Program-made: the position numbers and the translations under genes | Assembly (NCBI RefSeq): GCF_003311645.1 | Contig: NZ_QEST01000081.1 | Location: 1 to 64,000, forward strand | Source: Streptomyces sp. PT12 | Lineage (GTDB): Bacteria > Actinomycetota > Actinomycetes > Streptomycetales > Streptomycetaceae | Length of the DNA: 64,000 nucleotides | Direction: 5' to 3' | Shown: one piece after another, positions 16,370 to 25,269 of the stretch | How the letters are laid out: every line of letters starts with the position of its first letter | Numbering within the stretch: position 1 is the first letter of the stretch | Notes under the pieces: generated by a model | What the model saw: the letters and a program-made list of their open reading frames with translations, nothing else | Databases searched by the model: none | Told to the model about the DNA's origin: nothing

Positions 16370-16846
16370 TCAGGGGCGCGGGACGTCGGCCGGTCCGGTC
16401 AGCGTGACGCGGAAGACCGGGTGGTCGGGGGCGATGCGGCGCAGCTCCTCGTCCGACGAGTCGGGCCCGACGCCCCGGAAGAACGCGCCGACCTCCCACT
16501 TCCAGCGTCTGAGGTAGGCGCGCAGCAGCTCGGGCTTGTCGGCGTCGGCGACCTCGTCGGCCGTGAAGGCGTCCGCCTTTCCGCCGAGGATCAGCCGACC
16601 GCCGCCCGCGGCCCGCATGTTGTGCGTCCACTGCACATGGCCGCGCGGGGCGACGAGGTACTGGGCGCCGCCGAACGTCAGCAGGTTGACGGGGGTGGTG
16701 CGCCAGGCACCCGATGTGCGCCCGCGCACGGCCAGGACGCGCGAGCCCCACAGGCTGATCCCGCGCCGGGTGAGAAAGGCCACGGCGCGGTTGAGGACGT
16801 GGGTGGTGAGACGGCCGGGCTTCTTGGTGTACGGGCGCTCGCCCAT
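16370..16846 (-). CDS. Nitroreductase/deazaflavin-dependent oxidoreductase family protein
   Basis: 158 aa, similar to the F420-dependent Ddn/pyridoxamine-oxidase-like fold. Seen: TRRGISLWGSRVLAVRGRTS near residue 30, WRTTPVNLL, QYLVAPRGHVQWTHN, and a split-barrel ending FRVTLTG. Length is typical. It is divergent from a tetR gene, and two identical-architecture palindromes lie between the starts, so it is probably repressed by that TetR. Substrate unknown; F420-linked detoxification is the usual guess. Confidence 0.85.
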   Translation of the reverse strand: MGERPYTKKPGRLTTHVLNRAVAFLTRRGISLWGSRVLAVRGRTSGAWRTTPVNLLTFGGAQYLVAPRGHVQWTHNMRAAGGGRLILGGKADAFTADEVADADKPELLRAYLRRWKWEVGAFFRGVGPDSSDEELRRIAPDHPVFRVTLTGPADVPRP

Positions 16847-16875
16847 GGCATGGCTCCTCGGTCGCGCTGTTTGCG

Positions 16876-16888
16876 AGAGCGGTGCTCT
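16876..16888. promoter_or_regulatory. TetR operator 1 (AGAGC-GGT-GCTCT)
   Basis: Perfect 5-bp inverted repeat with a 3-base centre, 30 bp upstream of the oxidoreductase start. It pairs in design with 16931-16943. The two sites are themselves inverted copies (GGT centre against ACC). Confidence 0.75.
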
Positions 16889-16930
16889 CTCTTCTGCCGG
16901 GAAGCCTGCCGGAAGCGGTGGCCAAAAGCA

Positions 16931-16943
16931 AGAGCACCGCTCT
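16931..16943. promoter_or_regulatory. TetR operator 2 (AGAGC-ACC-GCTCT)
   Basis: Second copy of the palindrome, 55 bp (about five helical turns) from the first and 43 bp upstream of the tetR ATG. Two same-face operators between divergent genes are typical of a self-regulating TetR. Confidence 0.75.
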
Positions 16944-16985
16944 CCTTTTTGAACGTTGCTCCACCCGCTGGCTAGACTGCGCCCC

Positions 16986-17753
16986 ATGACGGCGATCCAG
17001 GGGGCCAGGGAGCGGGCCAGGCGCGAGGTGACCGCGGCGATCATGGACGAGGCGCGACGCAGACTCGCCGTGGACGGGGCGGCCAAGCTGTCGCTGCGCG
17101 CCGTGGCGCGCGAGCTCGGCATGGTGTCGTCGGCGCTCTACCGCTACTTCCCCAGCCGCGACGACCTGTTGACCGCGCTCATCGTGGAGGCGTACGACGC
17201 GCTGGGCGAGGCGGCCGAGGGGGCGCTCGACGCGGCGCCGCGCTCGGCGCCCGCCGAGCGCTGGGTCGCGGTGTGCGTGGGCGTGCGCGCCTGGGCGCTG
17301 GCGCATCCGCACGAGTTCGCGCTGATCCATGGCACGCCCGTGCCCGGGTACGCGGCACCGCCCGACACCAACGCCCCCGGTGGGCGCGTTCCGTTCGCGC
17401 TGGCCCGGGTCGCGAGGGAGGCGGCGGAGGACGGGCTGCTGGGCCCCGTGCCCGGCGGGCCGCTGCCCGACGCGCTGGCGGATGAGGCGCGAGCCCTGGT
17501 CGAGGAGCATGCGCCGGGGGTGTCCGCGCCCGTGATGGCGGCGGTCGTGGCGAGCTGGGCGCAGCTGGTCGGCCTGGTGGGCTTCGAGGTGTTCGGCCAG
17601 TTCACGGGGGTGATCGAGCGTTCGCGCGCCGAGCTGTTCGCGCACCAGGCGCGGAGGCTGGCGGAGGGTGCGGGGCTGCCGCCGAACTCAACGCCCGCCC
17701 CCGCCGTATCCTGGGCTACCGCACCCCATCCGAAGTCTTCACCGCGCTACTGA
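16986..17753 (+). CDS. TetR-family repressor, 3' end replaced by IS sequence
   Basis: 255 aa. The N-terminal HTH is clear (LSLRAVARELGMVSSALYRY, residues about 36-56) and is followed by a helical ligand domain with the TetR_C pattern (AHPHEFALIHGTPVPGY). The last about 24 residues (NSTPAPAVSWATAPHPKSSP) do not look like a TetR tail. In another frame the same DNA encodes the end of an IS30 transposase, so the native 3' end was lost to an insertion or deletion. The DNA-binding and most of the ligand domain remain, so it may still function. It probably controls itself and the divergent oxidoreductase through the sites at 16876 and 16931. Confidence 0.88.
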   Translation: MTAIQGARERARREVTAAIMDEARRRLAVDGAAKLSLRAVARELGMVSSALYRYFPSRDDLLTALIVEAYDALGEAAEGALDAAPRSAPAERWVAVCVGVRAWALAHPHEFALIHGTPVPGYAAPPDTNAPGGRVPFALARVAREAAEDGLLGPVPGGPLPDALADEARALVEEHAPGVSAPVMAAVVASWAQLVGLVGFEVFGQFTGVIERSRAELFAHQARRLAEGAGLPPNSTPAPAVSWATAPHPKSSPRY

Positions 17754-17779
17754 CCAGCTCAATCGCTTCCACCGACTGA
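17681..17779 (+). pseudogene. IS30-family transposase C-terminal remnant
   Basis: A 32-codon segment reading AELNARPRRILGYRTPSEVF and ending at TGA 17777. This is the standard tail of IS30 transposases (LNxRPRKxLGxxTPxE). It overlaps the 3' end of tetR in a different frame. No upstream part of the element remains. Confidence 0.8.
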
Positions 17780-17894
17780 TACCACCCTCCGCTGCGTCTG
17801 AGCTTGACTCTGTCGGGGATCTTGAGGATCCCCGGCGGGCGCGTGATCAACGGGCATGCTCGACCCTGTTCAAGGACCGATGCAGTTGTCGAGG

Positions 17895-18843
17895 TGCCCG
17901 TTATGGTGCAGAACTACTACCGCGAAGGGGCCGGGCGCCTTCGCTGGCGCACCGCCGAGGACGGCGGGCTGCCGCCCTCGGCCGTCGCGGTCGTCTCGCC
18001 CTGCGACCCGACCGCCCGCTACGCACGTCGCGGACACGTCACCCGCTGGAAAGGGTTCGTCGCACATCTCACCGAGACCTGTGCCCCTGACGGCGTCAAC
18101 GTGATCACGGATGTGGCCACCACCGACGCCACCGGCTATGACGCGAAGGCGCTGCCCGGCATCCACACCCGGCTCAAGCGCCACGGGCTGCTGCCCGCCG
18201 AGCACCTGGTCGACGGCGGCTACACCTCCCTGGTCCGTCTGGAACAGGCAGCCCGCGAACACCAGGTCACGGTCACCGGCCCACTGCCGGTCAACACCAC
18301 CCGCAGAACCGCAGGAACAACGGCTTCGGCCGCGACGACTTCCGCATCGACTTCGACCGCGGTCAGGTCACCTGCCCGCAGGGCGAGACCAGCGCGGGAT
18401 GGCACGGCCCCTATCCGACCTCCTCACCCACCGCGGCACCTCTGATCGTGGCACGGTTCACCAAGAGCCAGTGCCGTCCCTGCCCGGTCCGCACCCGCTG
18501 CACGACCACCGCCGACAGCGCCCGAGGCGTGGGCTTTCCCCCGCGAGAACTCCGTGACCTGCAACTCCAAGTCCGCGCCGAGCAGCAGACACCCGAAAGG
18601 CAGGCCCGCTATGCGGTCCGCTCCGGAGTGGAAGGCACCATCAACGAGCTCGCTCACGGACACGGCATGCGCCGCTGCCGCTACCGAGGACAGCACAAGG
18701 CCCACTGACAGCATGTGTTCACAGCCATCGCCGCGAACATCGAGCGCCTCAGCCGACGGCCGGAGAAGCACCTTCGTCCCGACCGCCGACCGCCTTCCAG
18801 AGCTACCTGGACCAGCACGGAATCGCCCGGCCGAGGTCGTGAG
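17895..18843 (+). pseudogene. IS1182-family transposase remnant, several lesions
   Basis: Reads [51 protein letters not shown] and [20 protein letters not shown], the centre of an IS1182 transposase (C-terminal half of DDE domain). The frame shifts near 18300 (continuing [20 protein letters not shown]), has a TGA at 18706 where the family continues QHV-TAIA-NIERL, and shifts again before TAFQSYLDQHGIARP at the end. The 5' half is missing. It cannot be functional. Confidence 0.85.
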
Positions 18844-18906
18844 TGATCATTTCTGTTCTCGACGCAGAACGATCACCACGGAACCACGGGCTTGGACAAC
18901 GATAGC

Positions 18907-19065
18907 GACGCGACGGTGCTGCTGGACCTGGACGGCCTGGCCGTCGTGCGGGTGAAGGGCCGGGCCCTCACCCGGCCACGGGGCCTGCCCCGCGGGGAAC
19001 GAGGGCTTCATCTGGTGTGGCACAAACGGCGCTGGTACTGTGCCCGGTCGGGGCGGCGCTCGTGA
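18907..19065 (+). pseudogene. Probable ISL3-type transposase N-terminal fragment
   Basis: A 52-codon open segment without start (DATVLLDLDGLAVVRVKG, then HLVWHKRRWYCARSG) resembles the N-terminus of ISL3 transposases, where a hydrophobic opening is followed by the WHKRRWxC zinc-binding region. It stops at TGA 19063. It sits directly after the IS1182 remnant. Family call is tentative. Confidence 0.45.
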
Positions 19066-19142
19066 TCGCGCGTCGGCTCGGGCGATGCGGTGGACTCCGC
19101 ACAGCTCCAGCAGAGTGGCGCACGAGAGGGGGACTCGGCGCG

Positions 19143-19676
19143 ATGGCCGAAGTCTGGATGTGGCGATCATTCTCCTGGCTGGCATGGGGAATTCTCGTCT
19201 CCTGGGCCGTGCTGTTCCTCCTTCCTATCCTCATGGTGATCCCAGCGGATTCGCCCGCGTCCGGGACGCGCATGTTGTTCCTTCCCGTCGTAAGTGGAGT
19301 GTTCTTCCTGGCACGCTGGCAGGTCGGCGGTCGCATCCGTGTCCACCTGTATCGCAATGGTCTCCCCGCCACCGCGGAGATCAATCAAACGAAATACCGT
19401 GGGTCGTGGGGTGAAGGCAGCGAGGACGCCCCCCGGCGGGACTGGTACGACACCTGGCTGCACGTGACACCGGGGGTCGGCGTTCAACCCTTCGATGCGT
19501 TCGTCCGCCAGGGCTTGCGGCCGGGGACGGGGACTCATCTCGCCGAGGGGCTCCTCGTTCAGGTCGTGTACGACCCGGAAACGGGCCTGACGGCCCTTGC
19601 GGAGCGCGGGATTCCGGGAGATTTCTCCCTCCGGAAGACCCTCAGCAAGCTGGGTAGGAGGAAGTGTCGTCACTGA
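19143..19676 (+). CDS. Small membrane protein, DUF3592-like
   Basis: 177 aa. Two hydrophobic segments (about 8-32 and 40-56) at the N-terminus, then a soluble region with ATAEINQTKYRG and VVYDPETG near the end. That is the general pattern of DUF3592-type proteins with a beta-rich cytoplasmic part. The ATG at 19143 is chosen for the preceding GAGAGGGGGA site; upstream codons overlap transposon remnant. It is surrounded by IS debris on both sides and has no gene partner. Function unknown. Confidence 0.6.
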   Translation: MAEVWMWRSFSWLAWGILVSWAVLFLLPILMVIPADSPASGTRMLFLPVVSGVFFLARWQVGGRIRVHLYRNGLPATAEINQTKYRGSWGEGSEDAPRRDWYDTWLHVTPGVGVQPFDAFVRQGLRPGTGTHLAEGLLVQVVYDPETGLTALAERGIPGDFSLRKTLSKLGRRKCRH

Positions 19677-19690
19677 TGCTTTTACGGATG

Positions 19691-20771
19691 TCAAGCAGTG
19701 GTTGTGGGGTGGCTCATGGCCGTTGCTGTGGCGTTCGTGGTGGTCAGGACGTGGTAGATCTCGCGGGCGATGAGCCGCTTGAGGCAGCGGATGATCTCCT
19801 TCTTCGACAGGCCCTCTTTGGTGCGTCGTTCCATGTAGTCCTTGGTGCGCTGATCCCAGCGCAGGCGGCAGAGCACGATCCGGTAGAGGGCCGCGTTCGC
19901 GGCTCGGTCGCCGCCGCGGTTGAGGCGGTGGCGGTGGGTGCGGCCTGACGAGGCGGGCAGTGGGGCGGCCCCGCAGAGCATCGCGAACGCGACCTCGGAA
20001 CGGAGCCGGCCGGGGTTGTCGCCGGCGGTGACAAGCAGCTGGCCGGCGACGTTCGGGCCGACGCCGTTCAGCTCGGTCAGGGCCGGGTTGATCTCCTTGG
20101 TGAGCGGGGCTGTCAGCTCGTCCAGCTCGTCGATCTCCTCGCCCAGGTCGCGGTGGCGGCGGGCGAGGGACCGCAGAGCGATCTTCGTCGCGGTGACCGG
20201 GTCACCGGCCTACCCGAGGCTCGGGCGGAAGCCCGCGCAGACGGCAAGGAGGTCCTTGTCCTTCAGGTGCCGCAGCATGGTGCGGACGCCTTCCGGGGCG
20301 GTGACGATCAGGTTCTTTGATCTGCCGCATCACGTCCGAGCGCTGCTGGATGGCGCTGCGGCGGGCCACGCGCAGGGCCCGCAGGGCCTCGACCCGGCCG
20401 TCAAGGAACTTCGGTGTACCGGTGCGGCGTTCGGCCAGCGCGGCCCGGGCCGCCGCCTCCGCGTCGACCGGGTCGGACTTGCCCTGCCAGCGGCGGGTCT
20501 TGCGGTCCTGGCGGTCGATCTCAACCACCGCGGCGTCGTTTTCGCGCAGGTAGCGGGCGAGCCCGGCGCCGTAGGCACCGGTCCCCTCGACCCCGACCAT
20601 CAGCAGGACTCCGAAGGAACGGAGCCAGGTCAGCAGCTGACGGTAGCCGAGCGCGGTGGCGGGGAACTGGGCCGAGCCCAGGACGCGGCCCGCGGAGTCG
20701 ACCGCCGCCGCGATATGGGTGTCCTTGTGCGTGTCGACGCGGCCGGTGACCTCGACCTGGTGCTGTGCCAT
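19691..20771 (-). pseudogene. IS110-family transposase, inactivated
   Basis: From ATG 20771 the frame gives an IS110 (DEDD/RuvC-like) N-terminus: GRVDTHKDTHIAAAVDSAGR, GVEGTGAYGAGLARYL, VVEIDRQDRKTRR, KSDPVDAEAAARAAL. An extra A near 20315 shifts the frame in MRQIKNLIV. Further on, a Gln codon has become TAG (20212-20210) after FRPSLG. The C-terminal transposase_20 part then reads normally (LNGVGPNVAGQLLVTAGD, GAAPLPASSGRTHRHRLNRG) to TGA 19693. Two small lesions in an otherwise full-length element suggest recent decay. Confidence 0.9.
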
Positions 20772-21002
20772 CGTGGACTGTGCCGTCCTCTCCATTCGAC
20801 CGGGCGGGAGGCACCCACCGGCCGGGAGGGCGGACAAGACAGTGATGGGGCCTCTGGCCAGGCTCTTATGAAGTCACGCCCCCGGTCCAGCGGATACACA
20901 CGAGCGTCCCCCGGCCAGGGCCGACAGATCCCGTCGAGGACCCTGAGTCAGTCAGGCGGTGGGTCAGACCCCGCCGGGGAACGCTCATGAACATCCTCAC
21001 TG

Positions 21003-22406
21003 TCAGGCGGCGGCGCAGGCCGTTCCGTTGAGGGTGACCTGGGGAGTGGCGTACTGCGTGCCGCTGTTGGTCTGGAAGCCGAAGCTCAGCGACTGTCCGG
21101 CGCCAACGTTCGCGTTGTGCGACAGGTTACGCGCCGTGACATTGGTGCCGCTCTGGGCGACGTCCGCGTTCCACGAGCTGGTGACCGAGCCGGATGGCAG
21201 GGCGAAGCCGACCGTCCAGCCGTTCACCGCCGCTGCGACGGTGACGCTGACGTTGACCACGGAGCCGTTGTTCCAGCGGCTGGCCACCTGGTAGGTGGCA
21301 CGGCAGTCGCCAGGCTCGGGATCCGGGCCGGGGCCGGGCTCGCCGCCGCCTGGTGTGCCGCCGAGGGCGGTGAGGACGCCGTTGTAGGCGGGCTTGGGGT
21401 TGAGGTTGTCGTCCCACAGGCACGCCGCGCCCTCGCCGGGGAACACGTCGGGGATCCAGGAGTCGGCGTCGCTGATGCCCCACACCGTGACGCCCGAGCA
21501 GCCGTCCACGGCCAGGCAGTAGCCCACGACCTGCCCAAACTGCGTTGCCTGGCGGGCCAGTCGGGTCGCGTCGGACGGGGTGTCCATGCGGATGTCGAGC
21601 TCGGTGATCACGACTTCGAGGCCCAGGTCGGCGAAGCGCTGCATGTTCTGCTGCATCGTGCCGGGGATCTGGTCCAGGATGAGGTGGGACTGGATGCCGA
21701 CGCAGTCGATCGGCACGCCCTGGCTCAGCAGGCTCTGCACCAGGGCGTACATGCCGTCGCTCTTGGCGTTGTCGCCCTCGATGTTGTAGTCGTTGATGCA
21801 GAGCTTGGCACTCGGGTCGGCGGCGTCCGCGGCTTGGAAGGCGTTGGCGATGTACTGCTGGCCGATCGTCGTCTGGAAGACCGACTGGCGGAAGGTGCCG
21901 TCCTCGTTGAACGCCTCGTTCACCACGTCCCAGTAGGCGATGTCGCCCGCCCAGCGGCCCGCGACGTTGGTGATGTGGTCGACCATGATCTGGTTGAGCT
22001 CGGTGGCGTTGAAGCCGCCGTTGGACACCCAGCTGGGCAGCTGGCTGTGCCACACGAGGGTGTGGCCCCAGACCTGCTGGCCGTTCTGTTGCGCGAAGTC
22101 GACCAGACGGTCGCCGCCCGCGTAGGTGAACTGGCCGCGGGAGGGCTGGACCGACTCCCACTTCATGACGTTCTCCGCGGTGACGCTGCTGAACTCGTCA
22201 CGCGCGATGCCGCTGTAACGGGAGTCGCCGAGGCGGCCGTCGTTGACGGCGGTCCCCACGAATATCCCCTGCTCATCGGCCGCCTCGCGCAGCGTGGCGG
22301 CCTGGGTGGTGGACGGATCCTGGGCTTGTGCGCTGGCGTGCATCGCGCCGGAGAGCAAGGCCCCGGCCGCGAAGACGACCGCGGCTTTGCGCACCAGGGA
22401 TAGCAT
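21003..22406 (-). CDS. Secreted endo-1,4-beta-xylanase, GH10 with CBM2
   Basis: 467 aa. Sec signal peptide in residues 1-29 (basic start, hydrophobic core, cleavage near ASAQA). The GH10 domain spans about 35-340: VTAENVMKWESVQP, GHTLVWHSQLPSW, acid/base Glu in YWDVVNEAFNE, nucleophile Glu in EVVITELDIRMD, and GVTVWGISDADSW. A Gly/Pro linker leads to a C-terminal family-2 carbohydrate-binding module with paired Cys and spaced Trp. It cuts xylan outside the cell into oligomers. The ATG at 22406 follows AAAGGGG; another ATG at 22427 has no site. It is divergent from lacI, with TTCCGGAA-type sites between. It supplies substrate for the transporter encoded from 23951. Confidence 0.95.
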   Translation of the reverse strand: MLSLVRKAAVVFAAGALLSGAMHASAQAQDPSTTQAATLREAADEQGIFVGTAVNDGRLGDSRYSGIARDEFSSVTAENVMKWESVQPSRGQFTYAGGDRLVDFAQQNGQQVWGHTLVWHSQLPSWVSNGGFNATELNQIMVDHITNVAGRWAGDIAYWDVVNEAFNEDGTFRQSVFQTTIGQQYIANAFQAADAADPSAKLCINDYNIEGDNAKSDGMYALVQSLLSQGVPIDCVGIQSHLILDQIPGTMQQNMQRFADLGLEVVITELDIRMDTPSDATRLARQATQFGQVVGYCLAVDGCSGVTVWGISDADSWIPDVFPGEGAACLWDDNLNPKPAYNGVLTALGGTPGGGEPGPGPDPEPGDCRATYQVASRWNNGSVVNVSVTVAAAVNGWTVGFALPSGSVTSSWNADVAQSGTNVTARNLSHNANVGAGQSLSFGFQTNSGTQYATPQVTLNGTACAAA

Positions 22407-22482
22407 GAGTACCCCTTTCACTGTCATGCCCCCGCAGGCTGACGATCACCGTTGTATGGGGCGCTCTTGGACGCGTCAACCC

Positions 22483-22511
22483 TTCCGGAATAATGTTGAA
22501 AAACTTCCGGA
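22483..22511. promoter_or_regulatory. Two TTCCGGA(A) sites between xylanase and lacI
   Basis: Perfect palindrome TTCCGGAA at 22483-22490 and CTTCCGGAC at 22504-22512, 22 bp apart, in the 132-bp divergent promoter region. A third copy, TTTCCGGAA, precedes the transporter operon (23934). The CG-centred symmetry fits a LacI-family operator. Assignment to the adjacent regulator is inference. Confidence 0.5.
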
Positions 22512-22538
22512 CAGCGGAGCCCAGCAGAAGAGGTGCTC

Positions 22539-23570
22539 ATGACAGGGGAACGCAAGGTGACGATCACCGCCATCGCCAGGGAGGCGGGGGTCTCCGTGCC
22601 CACCGTGTCCCGGGTGGTCAACGGGCGCTCGGACGTGGCACCCCAGACGCGGGCCAAGGTCGAGGAGCTGCTGCGGCAGTACGGCTACCGACGGCGCACG
22701 CACGCCCCTGGCGACCGGGCGGCGCTGCTCGACCTCGTCTTCAACGACCTCGACAGCCCGTGGGCCGTGGAGATCATCCGCGGCGTCGAGGAGGTCGCCC
22801 ACGCCTCGGGCGTCGGCACGGTCGTCTCGGCCATCCACGACAGGGCGGGGGCGGCGCGGCAGTGGATGACCAACCTGCGGGCGCGCGCCTCCGACGGCGT
22901 GATCCTGGTGACCTCAGCGCTCGAGCCGGTGCTCCACAAGGAGCTGCACCGGCTCGGGGTGCCGATCGTCGTGGTGGACCCGGCTGGCACGCTCGCGCTC
23001 GACGCGCCGACCGTGGGGGCGACCAACTGGGCGGGCGGCCTCGCGGCCACCGAGCACCTGCTCCAACTCGGCCACCGCAGGATCGGGTTCATCGCGGGCC
23101 CGCCGCGGCTGCTGTGCAGCAGGGCCAGGCTCGACGGCTACCGCGCGGCGCTCGAGTCGGCCGGGGTGGCCATCGACGAGTCGCTCATGGTGCCAGGCGA
23201 CTTCTACCACGAGACCGGGTTCACCGGGTGCGGGCGGCTGATGGAGCTCGACGACCCGCCCACGGCCGTCTTCGCCTCGAGCGACCAGATGGCGATGGGC
23301 GCGATCGAGGCGCTGCGGCAGCGCGGACTCCGCGTTCCGCAGGATGTCTCGATCGTCGGCTTCGACGACCTTCCGGAAATGCGGTGGTCGGCTCCGCCGC
23401 TGACGACCGTCCGCCAGCCGCTGGCCGAGATGGGCAAGGTGGCGGCGCGCACGGTGCTGCGCCAGGCGCGCGGCGAGGAGCTTGACTCGCCCAGGCTCGA
23501 GCTGGCGACCGAGCTGGTGGTGAGGGCGTCGAGCGCCGCGCCGCCCCAGCGCCGCCAGGTCCTGTCGTGA
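22539..23570 (+). CDS. bxlR: LacI-family repressor of xylan utilisation
   Basis: 343 aa. LacI HTH at residues 7-30 (TITAIAREAGVSVPTVSRVV) followed by the hinge and a periplasmic-binding-protein-like effector domain (GVILVTSALEP, HLLQLGHRRIGFIAGP, ASSDQMAMGAIEALRQRG, VGFDDLPEMRWSAPPLTTVR). The ATG at 22539 has AGAGG upstream. The position between a xylanase and a xylo-oligosaccharide importer matches bxlR of the Streptomyces bxl locus. It probably represses both flanking promoters until a xylan breakdown product binds. The gene symbol rests on context and is moderate. Confidence 0.9.
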   Translation: MTGERKVTITAIAREAGVSVPTVSRVVNGRSDVAPQTRAKVEELLRQYGYRRRTHAPGDRAALLDLVFNDLDSPWAVEIIRGVEEVAHASGVGTVVSAIHDRAGAARQWMTNLRARASDGVILVTSALEPVLHKELHRLGVPIVVVDPAGTLALDAPTVGATNWAGGLAATEHLLQLGHRRIGFIAGPPRLLCSRARLDGYRAALESAGVAIDESLMVPGDFYHETGFTGCGRLMELDDPPTAVFASSDQMAMGAIEALRQRGLRVPQDVSIVGFDDLPEMRWSAPPLTTVRQPLAEMGKVAARTVLRQARGEELDSPRLELATELVVRASSAAPPQRRQVLS

Positions 23571-23950
23571 AAGTAGCGCCGTCCGCCCGAAGGGCGTGCC
23601 CTGTGGCGTCTGGTGCGTGCGATCGCAAGGCGCCGGATCGCCCTCGTGCTCGGGGGCACCTCCCGGACGAAGTCCGGGGGAGCACGTGGGTGATTCGGCA
23701 ACGCAGCGAGTGCGCGGGCCAGGCGTCGCGGGGCAGGAGGGACTTTCACAACAGGGGCCAAGGGCCCCGGGACGAGGGGCCCGACGCGACGGCCCGCCCG
23801 GCTCGCCGCCCGCGCCCGCGCCCGGCCCGCGCCCGACTCGGCGCCTTAATCGACTTGTTGTCGCACGCACCGTTGACGCGAAGGGCACCACCCCCGTAAC
23901 TTCCCCGGCACCTGCCCGATAATTTTCGGCGAGTTTCCGGAAGGTGTGCG
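23571..23950 (+). other. 380-bp intergenic region with terminator hairpin
   Basis: No gene seen. A composite hairpin at 23646-23685 (GTGCTC with GAGCAC outside, CCCGGAC with GTCCGGG inside, GAA loop) is a good terminator for lacI. The remainder is GC-rich, with the bxlE promoter near 23850-23950, where AT content rises. Confidence 0.55.
23934..23942. promoter_or_regulatory. TTTCCGGAA site before transporter operon
   Basis: Contains the palindrome TTCCGGAA (23935-23942), ending 8 bp before the ATG at 23951, and partly overlaps the GGAAGG ribosome-binding region. Same core as the two sites upstream of lacI and the xylanase gene. Confidence 0.45.
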
Positions 23951-25261
23951 ATGCGAAGCTCTGACCCGTGGCGACCCCGGCGGCCCAGAACCCTGGCGGC
24001 GGCGGCCGTTCTCGCGCTGGCCGCCCCCACCCTCGCTGCGTGCGGCAGCGACGGACCCGGTGGCGGCGGTGACGCTCTCGAGGTGTGGGTCTACCAGGAC
24101 GGCTCGTCCACGATCCAGCAGGAGTTCGTGGACCGCTTCAACGAGACGTCCGACATCGACATCGAGCTCACCCAGATACCGGGCGAGAGCTACCAGGACC
24201 GCATGCGCACGGCGATGGGCACGCCCAACGCGCCGGACATCTTCTTCAACTGGGGCGGCGGCTCCATCAGCGACTTCGTGGCCGAGGACATGCTGGTGGA
24301 CCTCACGCCGTACTTCGATGACGACCCCGAGTTCCGCGACGCGTTCATCCCGACGATCCTCGACGCGGGCGCGGTGGAAGGGCGCTACTACGGCGTCCCG
24401 ATGCGCGGCGTGCAGCCCGTCATCCTCTTCTACAACCAGACCCTCTTCGACGAGGCGGGCCTCGAAGCCCCCGCGACCTGGGACGACTTCCTCACCGCTG
24501 TGGACGCCTTCCAGCGGGACGACATCACCCCCGTCGTGCTCGGCGGCGCGGACATCTGGCCCAACATGATGTGGCTCGAGTACCTGCTCGACCGCCAGGG
24601 CGGCTCCGAGGTCTTCGACCGCATCCGCAACGGCGACGCGAGCGCATGGGGCGACCCGGCGATGCTGTACGCCGCCGAGACCGTCGTCGAGCTGGTCGAC
24701 TCGGGCGCGTTCGGCAACGACTTCCGCTCCGTGGCCACCACCAACGACGGCGCCCCGACGTTCTTCGCGTCGGGCGAGGCCGCGATGCACCTGATGGGCA
24801 GCTGGGAGTACTCCAACCAGCTCACCAACCAGCCGGAGTTCGCCGAGAACGACCTCGCCTGGACCACCTTCCCGACGCTGCCAGAGGGCGTGGGCGACCC
24901 CTCGGCCGTGGTCGGCAACCCGACCAACTACTGGTCGGTCAACTCCCAGGTGGAGGGCGAACGCCTCGACGCCGCCATGGAGTTCCTCAAGCTGCACGGC
25001 GACGAGGACTACGCCCAGGCGCTCATCGACAACGGCGACATCCCCACCACCTCCAACGCCGTGGACCTGATCGGCAGCAGCCCCAACCCCGAATTCGCCC
25101 AGTTCCAGTACGACATGGTGGAGAACGCCGCCAGCTTCACCCTCTCCTGGGACCAGGCACTGCCCGCCTCCCAGTCCGCCCCGATGATCGACGCCATCGA
25201 CCAGCTGTTCAGCGGACAGCTGAGCCCCCAGGAATTCGTCGATTCCATGCAGGAGTTGTAG
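23951..25261 (+). CDS. bxlE: ABC sugar-binding lipoprotein (xylo-oligosaccharides likely)
   Basis: 436 aa extracellular solute-binding protein, family 1. Lipoprotein signal with lipobox LAAC at about residue 27. The mature part has typical features: LEVWVYQDGS, APDIFFNWGGG, VILFYNQTLFDEAGLE-type domain crossing, and an LMGSWEYSNQL segment. It captures oligosaccharides outside the membrane and delivers them to the two permeases encoded next. No ATPase gene is in the operon, as usual for streptomycete sugar importers that share MsiK. Xylo-oligosaccharide specificity is inferred from the xylanase, regulator and GH3 neighbours. Confidence 0.9.
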   Translation: MRSSDPWRPRRPRTLAAAAVLALAAPTLAACGSDGPGGGGDALEVWVYQDGSSTIQQEFVDRFNETSDIDIELTQIPGESYQDRMRTAMGTPNAPDIFFNWGGGSISDFVAEDMLVDLTPYFDDDPEFRDAFIPTILDAGAVEGRYYGVPMRGVQPVILFYNQTLFDEAGLEAPATWDDFLTAVDAFQRDDITPVVLGGADIWPNMMWLEYLLDRQGGSEVFDRIRNGDASAWGDPAMLYAAETVVELVDSGAFGNDFRSVATTNDGAPTFFASGEAAMHLMGSWEYSNQLTNQPEFAENDLAWTTFPTLPEGVGDPSAVVGNPTNYWSVNSQVEGERLDAAMEFLKLHGDEDYAQALIDNGDIPTTSNAVDLIGSSPNPEFAQFQYDMVENAASFTLSWDQALPASQSAPMIDAIDQLFSGQLSPQEFVDSMQEL

Positions 25262-25269
25262 GGCGCCCC

